Below, piece by piece: positions 29,961-37,773 of a stretch of 64,000 nucleotides of DNA. The notes beneath the pieces were generated by a model. It worked only from the letters and a program-made list of their open reading frames with translations, had not been told where the DNA came from and made no database searches. The translations under genes were made by a program, and so were the position numbers. The DNA comes from Verrucomicrobiota bacterium (lineage in GTDB: Bacteria; Verrucomicrobiota; Verrucomicrobiia; Palsa-1439), in NCBI GenBank assembly GCA_016871575.1, contig VHCW01000008.1:1-64000 (forward strand), written 5' to 3'. The stretch's first letter is position 1. Each line of letters opens with the position of its first letter.

Positions 29961-30995
29961 TCACAAACCGCGCACGAAATCCCGCCAGCCCGGCGGCTGC
30001 TTCAGAAAGGCAAACTGCTCCAGCACGCGGAACTCGCGCCGCACACTCGCCACGGTCTCGCCGAACTGGCGGATTCGTCCTTCGTTCATCGTGCCGCCGT
30101 GCGCCAACATCACGTTCAGGTATGCCACGCGCTCCGGAGACAACCCCATCACGCGCGTTGCCGTCGCATCCACAGCGGTGAGGTTCTCGCCCATGATCAA
30201 CACGCCCGCGTTGACCGTCTCGCCGAACAACGGACCGTCGCCTTCCATCCCCTCGATGCCGTCCACAATCGCGAAGCCGGGCTTCAGCGCCACGGCGATG
30301 TCCACGATGCTCTCGTGAATCCCGCGCCAGTGCAGCACGTTTTTGGGCCAGCCATACTTCACGCCGGGGACGACGCCGAACATGTTCTTCAACGACAACG
30401 TCACGCCTGCCCAATGGTGCGTCTTCAGCTTCGGCAACGACACGATCAGGTCCGCGCCGAGCGCTGTTGCCGGAAAGAACATCCGGCCCAGCCTTGTGTA
30501 GTTGGACGGCAACGCCACCGGATGAATCGAGTCCAGATTCAGATCCACAAACTTCGCCTTCTCGCTCCGCAGCGCCTCGCCCAAACCGCTCTCGTCCAGC
30601 AACAACTCCGTGTCGCGCTGATGTCCGGGTCCCTCCGCCACGATGACCTCGCGCGCGCCCACGGCGCGGAACGCATCCACCGCCGCCTGCACGACGGATG
30701 GGTGCGTGTTCACCCGCCTCGCGTCGTTGTACTCAATCAGGTTTGGCTTCAACAAAACCCGGCCGCCGCGCGCCCGCTCCAGCGCCCGGGGATGGTTCTG
30801 CAAACCTTCGCGTATCAGGCGTTCGAGCGGCGCGCTGTAGGACGCCGCCCTGCGAATCGTCACGCCGGTCGCCGGCTGGCGGTTGCGCATCAGCCAGTGT
30901 TCGATCAGCGCAGCGGCCCCAATCCCGCCGGCGGTGGCCGCCGCCAGCCCAAGGAACCGGCGCCGGCTGAGTCGCGCGTCAGAGCCGGAAGACAT
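29961..30995 (-). CDS. Tat-exported DUF362 protein
   Basis: A 344-residue protein with a Tat signal (LSRRRFLGLAAATAGG) and a DUF362 domain: VLLKPNLIEY, AVGAREVIVAEGP, DLIVSLPKLKTHHWAGVTL and SLKNMFGVVPG are family blocks. Members are often linked to iron-sulfur or cluster-handling proteins, but here no ferredoxin motif is present. Its start lies 17 bp inside the end of the squalene-cyclase-like gene upstream, so the two are probably expressed together. The function is unknown. Confidence 0.87.
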   Translation of the reverse strand: MSSGSDARLSRRRFLGLAAATAGGIGAAALIEHWLMRNRQPATGVTIRRAASYSAPLERLIREGLQNHPRALERARGGRVLLKPNLIEYNDARRVNTHPSVVQAAVDAFRAVGAREVIVAEGPGHQRDTELLLDESGLGEALRSEKAKFVDLNLDSIHPVALPSNYTRLGRMFFPATALGADLIVSLPKLKTHHWAGVTLSLKNMFGVVPGVKYGWPKNVLHWRGIHESIVDIAVALKPGFAIVDGIEGMEGDGPLFGETVNAGVLIMGENLTAVDATATRVMGLSPERVAYLNVMLAHGGTMNEGRIRQFGETVASVRREFRVLEQFAFLKQPPGWRDFVRGL

Positions 30996-31764
30996 TGTTT
31001 CCTCCCCTCGACGCCTCCCGCGCCAAGATCGCCAGCGCCGTCAGGTGAACCTGTCCCTGCCAACTGCCATCCGTCCGTTGCCGTTGCTGCAACGACTCCA
31101 TGAGCGCCGCCGCCGGCATTCCAAATGCGTTGAAACAAAGAACTGTCAGCGCAAGGGACAAAACGGAGGGACGCTTCTTGATTTCGGCGTCCAGGAATGT
31201 CAGCGCCGGCGCGGCGTCCGCGTTTTGCAGCGCCAGCGCCGCCAGCGCCGTGGTCGGCACGAAGGACGGCGGCGCGACGCTCAAGGTTTTCGGGTCGCCA
31301 TAATTCCACCCGCCATCGGCGCACCGCCGGTCGAGGAGGAATTGTTCGCCTTTCGTGACGCGCGGATGGTTCTTCCCGCCGTGAAGTTTCAACGCCAACA
31401 ACGCGTAGCTGGTCGGCTCGACCCAACTGTAGGTGTCCGTCGCCCACGGCCAGCCCGGTCGCGCCTCATCCTGCGGCGTCAGCTTGTGTCCCTCGCAGGT
31501 CAGCAGCCAGTTGATGAGGCGTCTCTCGCCTCGCAGCGCGATCACCGCCAACGACGTCGTCCAGTGCGGCTCGTTGTCGCCGTCCAGTGTGATCGCGTCA
31601 CCGTGGACGCGCGCCTTCAGCCAGCGCACGCCGTCCAACCCTGCCATCGTCGCGTAGCAGGTCGGCTCCGGTGAACTGGCGCCACCGGGGACGTACGGCC
31701 AGCCGCCGTCAGCGTTCTGAGCAGCGCGCAAAAACTTCAGGCCGCCATTTGTTCTTTCATCCAT
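30979..31764 (-). CDS. Prenyltransferase/squalene-oxidase-repeat protein
   Basis: A 261-residue predicted alpha/alpha-barrel protein. The start at ATG 31764 (MDERTNGGLKFLRAAQNADGG) is chosen because the longer frame to 32229 runs antisense to a membrane protein gene. QW-like repeats are seen in QNADGGWPY, CADGGWNYG and RTDGSWQG. The catalytic DxDD acid motif of squalene-hopene cyclases is absent, so it is likely a non-cyclase barrel. It overlaps the DUF362 gene and has no signal peptide. Its start is only about 30 bp from that of the plus-strand membrane protein. Confidence 0.8.
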   Translation of the reverse strand: MDERTNGGLKFLRAAQNADGGWPYVPGGASSPEPTCYATMAGLDGVRWLKARVHGDAITLDGDNEPHWTTSLAVIALRGERRLINWLLTCEGHKLTPQDEARPGWPWATDTYSWVEPTSYALLALKLHGGKNHPRVTKGEQFLLDRRCADGGWNYGDPKTLSVAPPSFVPTTALAALALQNADAAPALTFLDAEIKKRPSVLSLALTVLCFNAFGMPAAALMESLQQRQRTDGSWQGQVHLTALAILAREASRGGNNVFRL

Positions 31765-31794
31765 GATGTGTCCGCCACTATAGTCACCATCACC

Positions 31795-33222
31795 GTGGCA
31801 GACAACTCTCCATCGCGCTGGCTGATGCCCTCGTTGAGCCAATGGCTCTGGCTCGTGCTCTTTCTTGTGCTGCTCGCGCAGCCGTGGCGCACCATGATGG
31901 TTGCCAGCGATGGCGACGCCTGCATGCACTGGCGCGTCGGCGACTGGATGATCGAACAGCGGCAGATCATTCATCACGACGAATTTTCGCACACACGCGC
32001 GGGCGCGCCGGTCATCTCGAAGGAATGGTTGAGCGCGCTGTTGTTTGCGGTGGCGGGACGCGCTGGCGGACTGTTCGGGCTGAGTGCGCTGGCGGCGTTG
32101 GTGATTGCGACCACATTTGCGCTGCTGCACGGGCGGCTGGTTCGCGACGGAAATGACCTGCTGGTTGCCACGGCACTGACCCTGCTGGCGGCATGGGCCG
32201 CCTGCATGCACTGGATGGCAAGGCCGCACGTGTTCAGCTTTCTGATGTTATTGTTCTGGCACGACCAGGTCCGGCGGGTCGAACGCGGCGGCAAACCGTG
32301 GGTGCTGGCCGTGATCATGGTGTTGTGGGTCAATTTGCATGGCGGATTTCTCGCCGGGTTTTTCGTGCTCGGCGCGTACTGGCTCGGCGCCATCCGTGAT
32401 CCCGCGAGATTGCGCCGGCTCAGCATCGCGGCGCTGTTGTGCGCTGCCGCCGTGCTGTTGAATCCGAACGGCTGGCGGTTGCCGTGGCACAACCTGCAAT
32501 TCCTGCGCTCCGAGTTCCTCGTCAACTGGCTGGCCGAATATGCCACGATGGATTTCCAGTCGCGCGAGGCGCGCGGTTTTCTCGCGTGGCTGGCGGTATT
32601 GTTCGTCGCGTTGGCGTGGCGACGGCCCCGATTCACGGCCGGCGAATCGCTGGTGCTTATCAGTTGGACGGCCTTCGCGCTCTACTCGCGGCGCAACATT
32701 CCGTTGATGGTCATCCTGACCGCGCCGCTCCTTGCGCCGGTGTTGTCAGAAGCGGTTGGCGAACGATGGCGCGCGTTTTCCCAACGGCTCGCCGTCGGGA
32801 AGCGCGGCTGGCCCGTCGTCGCCGCGCTGGCATTGGCGGGACTGCTGTGCGTGCCGCGTCCGACAGAGTTGCCGCGCGAACGGTGGCCCGTCGGCGCCGT
32901 CGAGCACATCCGCGGCCACGCAACGGAGTTTGGCGGGCGAATGTTCAACGACTACGTTTGGGGCGGGTATTTGCTGAGGGCATTGCCGGAGCAACGGGTG
33001 TTTGTGGATGGGCGGACGGATTTTTACGGCGAGTCGCTGATCCGCGATTACTGCGCGGTGGCGGAATTGAAGACCAACTGGCTGGCGGTGCTGGAGCGGT
33101 ACGACGTGGAGTGGACATTGCTGCCGCGCCGCGCCCGGCTGAACCAGGCGCTGGCGGAGATTCCCCGCTGGCGATGCGCGTACACGGACGAGGTGGCCGT
33201 GATTTACCGGAGGTTGCCGTGA
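31795..33222 (+). CDS. Polytopic membrane protein, paralogue 1
   Basis: A 475-residue protein with about 10 hydrophobic helices and a short soluble C-terminus. I tentatively choose GTG 31795 (ADNSPSRWLMPSL) because it aligns with the GTG-started paralogue; GTG 31768 and ATG 31825 are alternatives. Shared landmarks with paralogue 2 are DGDACMHW/DGDAALHW, EFSHTRAGAPVISKEWLS, MHWMARPH, NLHGGFLAG, LLNPNGW and FVDGRTDFYGE. The pattern resembles large lipid-linked-sugar transferases (GT-C-like), but no known family is certain. The last codon overlaps the next gene's start. Confidence 0.75.
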   Translation: MADNSPSRWLMPSLSQWLWLVLFLVLLAQPWRTMMVASDGDACMHWRVGDWMIEQRQIIHHDEFSHTRAGAPVISKEWLSALLFAVAGRAGGLFGLSALAALVIATTFALLHGRLVRDGNDLLVATALTLLAAWAACMHWMARPHVFSFLMLLFWHDQVRRVERGGKPWVLAVIMVLWVNLHGGFLAGFFVLGAYWLGAIRDPARLRRLSIAALLCAAAVLLNPNGWRLPWHNLQFLRSEFLVNWLAEYATMDFQSREARGFLAWLAVLFVALAWRRPRFTAGESLVLISWTAFALYSRRNIPLMVILTAPLLAPVLSEAVGERWRAFSQRLAVGKRGWPVVAALALAGLLCVPRPTELPRERWPVGAVEHIRGHATEFGGRMFNDYVWGGYLLRALPEQRVFVDGRTDFYGESLIRDYCAVAELKTNWLAVLERYDVEWTLLPRRARLNQALAEIPRWRCAYTDEVAVIYRRLP

Positions 33223-34667
33223 ATACTCGCCATTGGTGGATGCCATCGTTGCGCGTGGCGGTGTGGCTGGTCTTTTTTGTTGCGTTGGCCTGTTCGCCGT
33301 GGCGGGCGCAACTGGTCAGCCGTGATGGTGACGCGGCGTTGCACTGGAAACTCGGCGCGTGGATGCTCGAACACCGCGAGGTGATCCGCGTGGATTCGTT
33401 TTCGCACACACACCCGCAAGGCGCGGTGATCAGCAAGGAATGGCTGAGCGAACTGTTTTGGGGCGCCGCCGGGGAGGCGCTCGGCTGGAACGGATTGGTG
33501 CTGCTGGCCGCTCTGTTGATCGCGACAACCTTGTTCCTCTTGCAGCGCCAACTGGAGGCGGAAGGCAGCGATGCCTTGACGGCGACGATGTTGACGTTGC
33601 TGGCCGCGTGGACCTGTTCGATGCACTGGCTGGCGCGTCCCCACCTGGCGACGCACCTGTTGGTGGTCGTGTTCAACTGGCAACTGCGCGCGTTTCAGCA
33701 GGGGAGATTATCGGGGCGCGCGTTGTTTGCGTGGCTGGTCCCGTTGATGGCGTTGTGGGCGAACGTGCACGGCGCGTTCCCGATCGGGTTGACGCTCATC
33801 GGGCTGTACCTGCTCGGCAACATTGGGAAACGCCCCGAACAAGTTCGGAACATGAAACTGCTCGCCGGGTTGCTGGCGGCGTGCGCAGCGGCGACGTTGT
33901 TGAACCCCAACGGCTGGAAACTGCACGGAATCATCCTGCATTACCTGCGCCACTCGCAGTTCGTCGGCGGCGTCAACGAATTTCTGTCGCCGAACTTCCA
34001 CGCGTCCAACACGTGGGGCTTTGCGGCGCAGTGGCTGTTGCTGGCGGTGATTCTGTTGGGGATCCGCTCCCGTTGGGAGCGTGTTGACCTCGTGCTGGTG
34101 GCGGCGTGGGGCTATTTCGCGCTGCATTCGGTGCGGAACCTGCCGATTTTCGCATTGGTTGCCACGCCCATCGTTGCAGAGCATCTGCGCCACCGGTTGC
34201 CATTGGTGTGGCAACGCGTGGCAGCCGACATCTCACGGATCAACCTTGTTGCTGACGGCACAATCTGGATGTTGGCATCGCTCGGAGTCGTCGCGGCGTT
34301 CCAGCCGTGCACGAAACCGATGACGGAGGTGTTTCCTGTGAGAGCCGTGCAGTTCCTGAAACAGCATCCGGAGTCAGTGCGAGGCAGAATGTTCAACCCC
34401 GACCACTGGGGCAGCTATCTGCTGTTGGAGATGCCGGAGCACCCCGTTTTTATGGACAGCCGGCATGAGTTCTATGGGATGAAACTGGTGCGGGACTACT
34501 TACAGGTCATGCGTGGTGATCCGGGATGGCTGGAGACGCTGAAACGATACCAAGTCAACTGGACATTAATGCCCGCCCGGCATCCGCTGAACCAGTTGTT
34601 GTCCCTGCGGGGCGATTGGCGACGAGTGTACGCCGACCAGAACGCTGTCATCTTCGTGCAAGACTGA
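33219..34667 (+). CDS. Polytopic membrane protein, paralogue 2
   Basis: A 482-residue homologue of the preceding gene product. The start is GTG 33219, overlapping the upstream TGA (GTGA) with a GGAGG site 6 bp before it; the frame extends over 260 codons upstream but that is another reading of the first gene. It keeps DGDAALHWKLGAW, SHTHPQGAVISKEWLS, MHWLARPHLATH, NVHGAFPIG, LLNPNGWK and FMDSRHEFYGM. The C-terminal soluble part (MFNPDHWGSYLLLEMP) aligns with MFNDYVWGGYLLRALP of paralogue 1. The function is unknown; a glycan or lipid transfer role is possible. Confidence 0.75.
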   Translation: MNTRHWWMPSLRVAVWLVFFVALACSPWRAQLVSRDGDAALHWKLGAWMLEHREVIRVDSFSHTHPQGAVISKEWLSELFWGAAGEALGWNGLVLLAALLIATTLFLLQRQLEAEGSDALTATMLTLLAAWTCSMHWLARPHLATHLLVVVFNWQLRAFQQGRLSGRALFAWLVPLMALWANVHGAFPIGLTLIGLYLLGNIGKRPEQVRNMKLLAGLLAACAAATLLNPNGWKLHGIILHYLRHSQFVGGVNEFLSPNFHASNTWGFAAQWLLLAVILLGIRSRWERVDLVLVAAWGYFALHSVRNLPIFALVATPIVAEHLRHRLPLVWQRVAADISRINLVADGTIWMLASLGVVAAFQPCTKPMTEVFPVRAVQFLKQHPESVRGRMFNPDHWGSYLLLEMPEHPVFMDSRHEFYGMKLVRDYLQVMRGDPGWLETLKRYQVNWTLMPARHPLNQLLSLRGDWRRVYADQNAVIFVQD

Positions 34668-34888
34668 GTTGTTGCCATCTTGTTGCGGCCATGTTGGCTG
34701 GGCCGGGCTTTTTCCTGAAACCCATTGATGAAGCACCCGCCAAGAAGCATCGGAGAGAGACCGCGGCCGCCAAGGGGGAACACCTGCTCAAAGACCGTGG
34801 TGGCGAATGGCGCTTTGCCATTCGTTGCGCTTGATTCTGCGGGGCGGACATGGTAGCAACAGCGGCAAGGAGGCCGTTTCAGACTGAC
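34668..34888. other. Intergenic, 221 bp, with one hairpin
   Basis: No gene seen. CGAATGGC (34804-34811) pairs with GCCATTCG (34817-34824) in an 8-bp stem with a 5-nt loop, without a T-run. A strong AAGGAGG lies at 34866-34872, 16 bp before the nrdR start. Confidence 0.4.
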
Positions 34889-35395
34889 ATGCGATGTCCG
34901 AGTTGCGCCGCGCAGGATGACAAAGTGATTGACTCCCGCGAAAGCCGGGACGCGAGTTCCATTCGCCGGCGGCGGGAATGTCTGCGTTGCGGTGTGCGGT
35001 TCACCACCTACGAGGAGGTGTATCGCGAGCCGATGCGGGTGAAGAAACGCAACGGGCATTACGAGGACTTTGACCGCCACAAACTGCTGATGGGCATCGA
35101 GAAATCCTGCGAGAAACGCCCGGTCACCACCCATCAAATCGAGGCGTTGGTGGATCGGATCACCACGGAACTGCAAAACGAGTTTGTCCGCGAAGTGCCC
35201 GCCGTGCTCATTGGCGAGCGGGTCATGAAACATCTGCGTGAACTGGACGAGGTGGCATACGTGCGCTTCGCCTCGGTCTATCGCCAGTTCTGCGATGCCG
35301 ACCAGTTCATTCAGGAAATCAAACAACTCAGCCATCGCCAGCTTCGCCGCAAGCTGTCCCGCAAACCGCGCCCGAAACGAAAGAAGAAACGATGA
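34889..35395 (+). CDS. nrdR: Transcriptional repressor NrdR
   Basis: A 168-residue NrdR, the zinc-ribbon/ATP-cone repressor of ribonucleotide reductase genes. The start at ATG 34889 gives the canonical MRCPSC; the frame continues to 34850. Zinc cysteines are C3/C6 and the pair in RECLRCG. The ATP-cone begins at VKKRNGHYEDFDRHKLLMGI and includes ALVDRITTELQ and LRELDEVAYVRFASVYR. It is first in an operon with an unknown gene, HIT and an RluA-RlmI fusion. A basic tail (KPRPKRKKKR) extends beyond the usual length. No nrd gene or NrdR box was identified here. Confidence 0.95.
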   Translation: MRCPSCAAQDDKVIDSRESRDASSIRRRRECLRCGVRFTTYEEVYREPMRVKKRNGHYEDFDRHKLLMGIEKSCEKRPVTTHQIEALVDRITTELQNEFVREVPAVLIGERVMKHLRELDEVAYVRFASVYRQFCDADQFIQEIKQLSHRQLRRKLSRKPRPKRKKKR

Positions 35396-35952
35396 TCCTG
35401 CGCCGCGACAACATTGCCTGGGTGCAGGCCGGCGACGGGCGCGCCTCGCCGTTGGATGTGTTGCGCCTGAGTTTGTCCATCATGCGCGCCGCCACGCAGG
35501 CGGGACATCGCGATTGGTTGCTGGCGGAATCCGTCGGGCTGGCGCTGCAGGAGTTTGTCGTCCGTCATTGCGAACAACAAACCCTGACCGCGGCGGCCCT
35601 GGCGGATCTCGTGAAGGGCGTGCTTGCGTCCCTCGGCTATCCGGATATTGCCGCCGCCTACAGCCGGGGCAGCCAACACGCGGAGGTCCGGCTCGATCAA
35701 CTCTCGGACACGATATCGGAGTTGGAGTTTTTCCAGCGGTTGGACTCGGCGTTGCAGGTGACGGGCGAGAACCGGCTGGCTTCCGTGCGGCTGCACGGGT
35801 TGCGCTCCTGTGTGATGCGGCTGCGCGGGGCGCGCTACTGGAGCGCCAACTGCCGGCGGTTGGCGGAGGAGATTCTCGCGCACATCCGCGCGCGCGTGGC
35901 GCGGACCCGTGAACGCCACCCCGTCGCGTTGCAGTTGACAATCACAGAATAG
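35392..35952 (+). CDS. Unknown protein coupled to nrdR, ATP-cone-like
   Basis: A 186-residue protein whose ATG overlaps the nrdR stop (35392-35395). I do not recognise a family with certainty. It begins MILRRDNIAWVQAGDGR; residues about 20-90 (SPLDVLRLSLSIMRAA then ALADLVKGVLASLGYPDIAAAY) resemble the helical half of an ATP-cone, the nucleotide-sensing domain found in NrdR itself and in ribonucleotide reductases. The remaining half is mainly helical and arginine-rich. Context suggests a role with NrdR, but function is unknown. Confidence 0.7.
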   Translation: MILRRDNIAWVQAGDGRASPLDVLRLSLSIMRAATQAGHRDWLLAESVGLALQEFVVRHCEQQTLTAAALADLVKGVLASLGYPDIAAAYSRGSQHAEVRLDQLSDTISELEFFQRLDSALQVTGENRLASVRLHGLRSCVMRLRGARYWSANCRRLAEEILAHIRARVARTRERHPVALQLTITE

Positions 35953-35962
35953 GAGGAACCAG

Positions 35963-36307
35963 ATGGCCGACACGATCTTTGCCAAAATCATCGCCAAGCA
36001 AATTCCCGCCACAATCGTTTACGAGGATGAGCAGGCGCTGGCGTTCCGCGACATCGGGCCGAAAGCGCCGGTGCACATCCTGGTCATTCCAAAAAAAGAA
36101 ATCGCGCGCATCGCCGACGCGACGGCGGCGGACGAGGCGCTGCTCGGCCGCCTGCTGACGGTGGCCAACGAAGTCGCGCGGAACGAGGGCATTGACAAGT
36201 CCGGCTACCGGCTCGTCATCAACAACGGCAAAGACGCGGGCGAGAGCGTGCCGCACCTCCACGTCCATCTGTTGGGCGGACGCGCGCTCACATGGCCGCC
36301 GGGTTGA
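35963..36307 (+). CDS. HIT-family nucleotide hydrolase/transferase
   Basis: A 114-residue histidine-triad protein, full length for the HinT/HINT branch. The active-site triad is in SVPHLHVHLLGG, and IFAKIIAKQIPATIVYEDE is the usual N-terminal block. It hydrolyses AMP-lysine-type or phosphoramidate adenylates in known homologues. An AGGAGGA site precedes the ATG. Its stop overlaps the next gene's start (TGATG at 36305-36309). Confidence 0.94.
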   Translation: MADTIFAKIIAKQIPATIVYEDEQALAFRDIGPKAPVHILVIPKKEIARIADATAADEALLGRLLTVANEVARNEGIDKSGYRLVINNGKDAGESVPHLHVHLLGGRALTWPPG

Positions 36308-37773
36308 TGAACCCGCTTATCCTTTTCGAGGACGACGAGTTGCTCGTCGTCAACAAGCCGTCCGGCATCAACACGCACAAGCCGGATGCGTGCGCGCCCG
36401 ACGGCTTGCACGAGTGGCTGTGCCAACGCGCCCCGCGCTGGCGCAAGCTTTCGATCCTCCACCGCCTCGACAAGGAGACTTCGGGCGTGATGGTGTTTGG
36501 CAAGACGACGCGCGCCAACCAATCACTCGCCCGCCAGTTCGAGGCTCACACAGTGGAAAAACATTACCTGTTGTTGTCCGCCACCCGGCCGTCGCGCGTG
36601 AACTTCCGCGCCAAGAACGTCCGCCTCAAGAGCGGGCATGAGGAGACCGAGTTCTTGTATCTCGAACCGCACGGTGAGTTTTTCCTGGTCGAAGCGCGAC
36701 CGCTCACCGGCAAAACGCACCAGATCCGTCGCCACGCGGCAGAAAACGGTTTTCCCATCCTCGGCGACACCCAATACGGCGGTCCACCGGCGTCGCGCCT
36801 GATGTTGCACGCGCACCGGATCAGCTTCGAGCACCCGCACTCCGGCGACACGATGACGCTCGAAGCCAGCGTGCCGGCGGCGTTCGAGGACAACGATGCG
36901 TTGACGGCGGCGCGCGAGTTTCGCGAGTTGATTTTTGGCGAGGAGACGGACGCGTTTCGGTTGATCAGCGGCGCGGCGGACGGGTTTCCGGGCGTGATCG
37001 TGGATTCGTATGCTGGACGGTTGCTGGCGCAGTGGCAGACGGAGTCGGTGGACGCCGCGCTGTACGAGCGGCTCGGCGCGGTGATTTACGAGCAGGTCTG
37101 CACCAAGCAACAGCGGTCAGCGCCTCGCTGTGTGCGCGGCGAGGCGGAGACGCGGTTTGCGGTGTGCGAGAACGGCCTGACGTTTCTGGTCGGCTTCGGC
37201 GAAGGGTTGTCCACGGGATTGTTCATGGACCAGCGCGAGAACCGGTGGCGGCTCCTGCAAATGGATTTGCGCGGCAAGACGGTGTTGAACGCGTTTGCCT
37301 ACACCTGCGCGTTTTCGGTCGCGGCAGCAAAGGCGGGCGCGACAACGACAAGCGTGGACTTGTCGCGCAACTACCTGGAGTGGGGGAAAGAGAATTTCCA
37401 CGCGAACAATCTCCCGGCGGACGGCCACGAGTTTCTGGCGGGCGACGTGTTCGAGTGGTTCAAGCGGTTTGCCAAACGCGGCCGGCAGTGGGACTTGGTG
37501 ATCCTCGATCCGCCGACGTTCTCGACGACGAAAGCCGGGCGCCGGTTCCAGGCGGAGCGCGATTACGGCGCGCTCGCGGCGCAGGCGGCGGCGTTGGTCG
37601 CGCCCGGCGGGACGCTGTTCTGCTCGACGAACCAGCGGACGCTGTCGCCGGAACGATTCGAGGAGGCGATCCGTCATTGCGGGCGGCAGATCAGCGGGTT
37701 GGAGTTTGCGGCGGTGCCGTGGGATTTCCGCGAGGCCTCGTACTTGAAGACGTTGTGGGCACGGCTGGAGTAG
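36307..37773 (+). CDS. RluA-type pseudouridine synthase fused to RlmI-type RNA methyltransferase
   Basis: A 488-residue two-enzyme fusion. Residues about 1-200 are a RluA-type pseudouridine synthase with the catalytic aspartate D55 in HRLDKETSG and later KTHQIRRHA. Residues about 210-488 are a class I methyltransferase of the RlmI/YccW kind: ADGFPGVIVDSYAGR, FGEGLSTGLFMDQRENR, SAM motif NAFAYTCAFSVAAAKAGA and DPPTFS. The usual N-terminal PUA domain of RlmI is absent. I choose ATG 36307, overlapping the HIT stop; ATG 36292 would add five residues. The RNA target is probably rRNA; site unknown. Confidence 0.9.
   Translation: MNPLILFEDDELLVVNKPSGINTHKPDACAPDGLHEWLCQRAPRWRKLSILHRLDKETSGVMVFGKTTRANQSLARQFEAHTVEKHYLLLSATRPSRVNFRAKNVRLKSGHEETEFLYLEPHGEFFLVEARPLTGKTHQIRRHAAENGFPILGDTQYGGPPASRLMLHAHRISFEHPHSGDTMTLEASVPAAFEDNDALTAAREFRELIFGEETDAFRLISGAADGFPGVIVDSYAGRLLAQWQTESVDAALYERLGAVIYEQVCTKQQRSAPRCVRGEAETRFAVCENGLTFLVGFGEGLSTGLFMDQRENRWRLLQMDLRGKTVLNAFAYTCAFSVAAAKAGATTTSVDLSRNYLEWGKENFHANNLPADGHEFLAGDVFEWFKRFAKRGRQWDLVILDPPTFSTTKAGRRFQAERDYGALAAQAAALVAPGGTLFCSTNQRTLSPERFEEAIRHCGRQISGLEFAAVPWDFREASYLKTLWARLE

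Noticed and set aside
31765-32229. N-terminal extension of the squalene-cyclase-like gene
   Set aside because: Runs antisense to the plus-strand membrane protein gene; ATG 31764 gives a normal repeat-protein start.
32439-33218. N-terminal extension of the second membrane protein
   Set aside because: The upstream 260 codons lie inside paralogue 1 in a different frame. GTG 33219 has a GGAGG site and overlaps the stop.
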